Positions 61,522-64,000 of a stretch of DNA of 64,000 nucleotides are shown here, in pieces. The DNA lies in the NCBI RefSeq assembly GCF_008807415.1, contig NZ_CP043626.1, forward strand, positions 186,001 through 250,000. The letters run 5' to 3'. Under the pieces are notes generated by a model. The model made no database searches and had not been told where the DNA came from. It was given only the letters and a program-made list of their open reading frames with translations. Position numbers and translations under genes: made by a program. Numbering within the stretch: position 1 is the first letter of the stretch; each line of letters begins with the position of its first letter. Source of the stretch: Pseudomonas denitrificans (nom. rej.). GTDB taxonomy: Bacteria; Pseudomonadota; Gammaproteobacteria; Pseudomonadales; Pseudomonadaceae.

Positions 61522-64000
61522 ATGCAATTCAACCTTTCCGCCTGGGCGCTGCAGAACCGCTCCATCGTCCTGTACCTCATGCTCCTGCTGGGCATAGTCG
61601 GGACGCTGTCCTACTCCAAGCTGGGGCAGAGCGAAGACCCGCCGTTCACCTTCAAGGCCATGGTGGTGAAGACCAACTGGCCGGGCGCGACCGCCGAGGA
61701 AGTCTCGCGCCAGGTCACCGAGCGCATCGAGAAGAAACTGATGGAGACCGGTGATTTCGACCGCATCATCTCCTTCTCCCGCCCCGGTGAATCCCAGGTG
61801 ACCTTCGTCGCCCGCGAGGACTTCCATTCCCGCGACATTCCCGAGCTCTGGTACCAGATCCGCAAGAAGGTCAACGACATCCGCTACACCCTGCCGCAGG
61901 GCATCCAGGGACCGTTCTTCAACGACGAGTTCGGCACCACCTTCGGCAACATCTACGCGCTGTCGGGCAAGGGCTTCGACTACGCGGTGCTCAAGGACTA
62001 CGCCGACCGCCTGCAGCTGCAACTGCAGCGGATCAAGGACGTCGGCAAGGTCGAGCTGGTCGGCCTGCAGGACGAGAAAATCTGGATCGACCTGTCCAAC
62101 ACCAAGCTTGCCACCCTCGGTCTGCCGCTGGCGGCCGTGCAGAAGGCGCTGGAAGAACAGAACGCGGTGACCGCCACCGGCTTCTTCGAGACCGCGACCG
62201 ACCGCGTGCAGCTGCGCGTATCCGGGCGCTTCGATTCGGTGGAAGACATCCGCTCCTTCCCGATCCGTGTCGGCGACCGCACCTTCCGTATCGGCGACGT
62301 GGCCGAGGTTCACCGTGGCTTCAACGACCCGCCCGCGCCGCGCATGCGCTTCATGGGTGAGGACGCCATCGGTATTGCCGTGGCAATGAAGGACGGTGGC
62401 GACATCCTGGTGCTGGGCAAGAAGCTCGATGCTGAGTTCGAACGCCTGCAGCAGACGCTGCCGGCGGGCATGGAGCTGCGCAAGGTTTCCGACCAGCCGG
62501 CGGCGGTGCGCGAAGGCGTGGGCGAGTTCGTTCGTGTGCTGGCCGAGGCACTGATCATCGTGCTGCTGGTGAGCTTCTTCTCCCTCGGCTTGCGCACCGG
62601 CCTGGTGGTGGCGCTGTCGATTCCGCTGGTGCTGGCGATGACCTTCGCCTGCATGTACTACTTCGGCATCGGCCTGCACAAGATTTCCCTCGGCGCGCTG
62701 GTGCTGGCGCTGGGCTTGCTGGTGGACGACGCGATCATCGCGGTGGAGATGATGGCGGTGAAGATGGAGCAGGGCTACGACCGGCTCAAGGCGGCGAGTT
62801 ACGCCTGGACCAGTACGGCCTTCCCGATGCTCACCGGCACCCTGGTCACCGCAGCGGGCTTCCTGCCGATTGCCACCGCGCAATCGGGCACCGGCGAGTA
62901 CACCCGCTCGCTGTTCCAGGTGGTGACCATCGCCCTGCTGGTGTCGTGGATCGCCGCCGTGGTCTTCGTGCCCTACCTGGGCGAGAAGCTGCTGCCCGAC
63001 CTCGCCAAGCGCCATGCGGAAAAGCACGGCGGCAGCGACAAAGGCCATGACCCGTATTCGACGCCTTTCTACCAGCGCTTCCGCCGCGTGGTGGAGTGGT
63101 GCGTGCGTTACCGCAAGACGGTGATCCTGCTCACCGTGGCCGCCTTCATCGGCTCGATCATGCTGTTCCGCCTGGTGCCGCAGCAGTTCTTCCCGCCGTC
63201 GGCGCGCCTGGAACTGCTGGTGGACCTGAAGCTGGCCGAGGGCGACTCGCTCACCGCCACCACCGAACAGGTCAACCGCCTGGAGAAGATGCTCGCCGAG
63301 CATCCCGGCATCGAAAACTACGTGGCCTATGTCGGCACCGGCTCGCCGCGCTTCTACCTGCCGCTGGACCAGCAGCTGCCGGCGGCGAGCTTTGCCCAGT
63401 TCGTGGTGCTGGCGAAGAGCCTGGAGTCCCGTGAAGAGATTCGGCAGTGGCTGATCAAGCACATGAACGAAGACTTTCCGACCCTGCGCACCCGTATCAG
63501 CCGCCTGGAGAACGGCCCGCCGGTGGGCTACCCGGTGCAGTTCCGCGTCTCCGGCGAGCACATTCCGGAAGTCCGCGAACTGGCGCGCAAGGTCGCCGAC
63601 AAGATGCGCGAGAACCCCACGTGGTGAACGTGCACCTGGACTGGGAGGAGCCGAGCAAGGCGATCTTCCTCGACATCGACCAGGAGCGCGCCCGCGCCCT
63701 GGGCGTCAGCACGGCGGATATCTCGCAGTTCCTGCAGAGCTCGCTGACCGGTTCCACCGTCAGCTACTACCGCGAGGACAACGAGTTGATCGAAATCCTC
63801 CTGCGCGGCGATGAGCGCGGCCGGCATGACCTGTCGCAGCTGCCCAGCCTGTCGATGCAGACCAGCAGCGGTCGCAGCGTGGCGCTGTCGCAGGTGGCGA
63901 CCCTGGAGTACGGCTTCGAGGAAGGCATCATCTGGCGGCGCAATCGCCTGCCCACGGTGACCATTCGCGCCGACATCTACGACGACTCGCTGCCGGCGAC
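61522..64000 (+). CDS. mexK: RND efflux transporter (MexK-like), frameshifted and cut by the window end
   Basis: The reading runs from ATG 61522 and shows RND features: membrane helix 1 (about 10-30), the periplasmic porter start (GATAEEVSRQVTERIEKKL), helices near 340-480 with ALGLLVDDAIIAVEMM (the proton-relay Asp pair) and helix 7 near 535. The frame stops at 63627 (MRENPTW), but a second frame continues VVNVHLDWEEPSKAIFLDID to the end of the window. One C restored in AACCCCACG (near 63615) joins them. The product should be near 1,020 residues, of which about 826 are present. It follows mexJ by 6 bp. Proton-driven drug export is expected. Confidence 0.85.

Noticed and set aside
60413..63630. 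mexJ and mexK as true pseudogenes
   Set aside because: Both breaks are single-base losses at C-runs with intact coding on each side, as in two other genes of the window; an error is the simpler explanation, though not proven.

Overview
The window is about 65% G+C chromosomal DNA from a Pseudomonas, most likely of the P. aeruginosa / P. nitroreducens / P. citronellolis side of the genus. The evidence is a complete wspABCDEF-wspR surface-sensing operon followed by prfB (with its programmed frameshift) and lysS, then a long run whose order I recall from P. aeruginosa PAO1 (roughly PA3711 down to PA3676): LysR/GMC oxidoreductase/MFS, wsp, prfB, lysS, a TetR regulator, a QEGLA-motif gene, a macrodomain gene, lptF-like, cadA/cadR, ppc, adk, tsaB, rsmJ and a mexL-mexJ-mexK-type efflux locus. 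The PAO1 correspondence is from memory and was not computed. No tRNA, rRNA, CRISPR array or complete insertion sequence was seen.

Layout: (1) 1-2500, accessory DNA: a frameshifted WGR-domain gene, a BRO-N gene and two AT-rich orphan ORFs between two nearly identical 105-bp direct repeats. (2) 2510-6968, a divergent LysR / GMC oxidoreductase / MHS transporter unit. (3) 7740-25453, a flavin-centred catabolic cluster that I do not recognise as a described pathway: luciferase-like monooxygenase, two flavin reductases, an extra RibBX, DUF1330 protein, NCS1 permease, polyamine-type ABC importer, Nudix hydrolase, GntR/FCD regulator, PcaC-like protein, aldehyde dehydrogenase, alpha/beta hydrolase and an AA_synth (BCM-fold) protein, plus a dCache chemoreceptor. 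(4) 25650-28970, small genes, a second chemoreceptor and a YqaA-type membrane protein. (5) 29171-40335, wsp-prfB-lysS. (6) 40600-64000, core genes ending inside a MexK-like RND pump.

The most interesting signal is a repeated operator, TGG(T/A)ATACC(A/G)TAATA(C/T), found six times and only at the 5' ends of cluster 3 units: the monooxygenase/chemoreceptor pair, flavin reductase A, the NCS1 permease, the DUF1330/ribBX pair, the ABC importer, and the AA_synth-hydrolase-ALDH-flavin reductase B operon. Its core is an inverted GGTATA, which suits a GntR/FCD regulator, and one is encoded within the cluster. I infer a single regulon linking chemotaxis, two uptake systems, oxygenation, flavin supply and aldehyde oxidation. 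The substrate is unknown; a nitrogen heterocycle or amine opened by an FMNH2-dependent monooxygenase, in the style of the Rut or pyridine pathways, is my best guess.

Four coding sequences (WGR gene, NCS1 permease, mexJ, mexK) are each broken by the apparent loss of one base, and each is restored by adding one C/G in a short C/G run. Uniform -1 errors suggest consensus errors rather than four pseudogenes. Four families of intergenic repeats are scattered through the window and explain most of its non-coding DNA.
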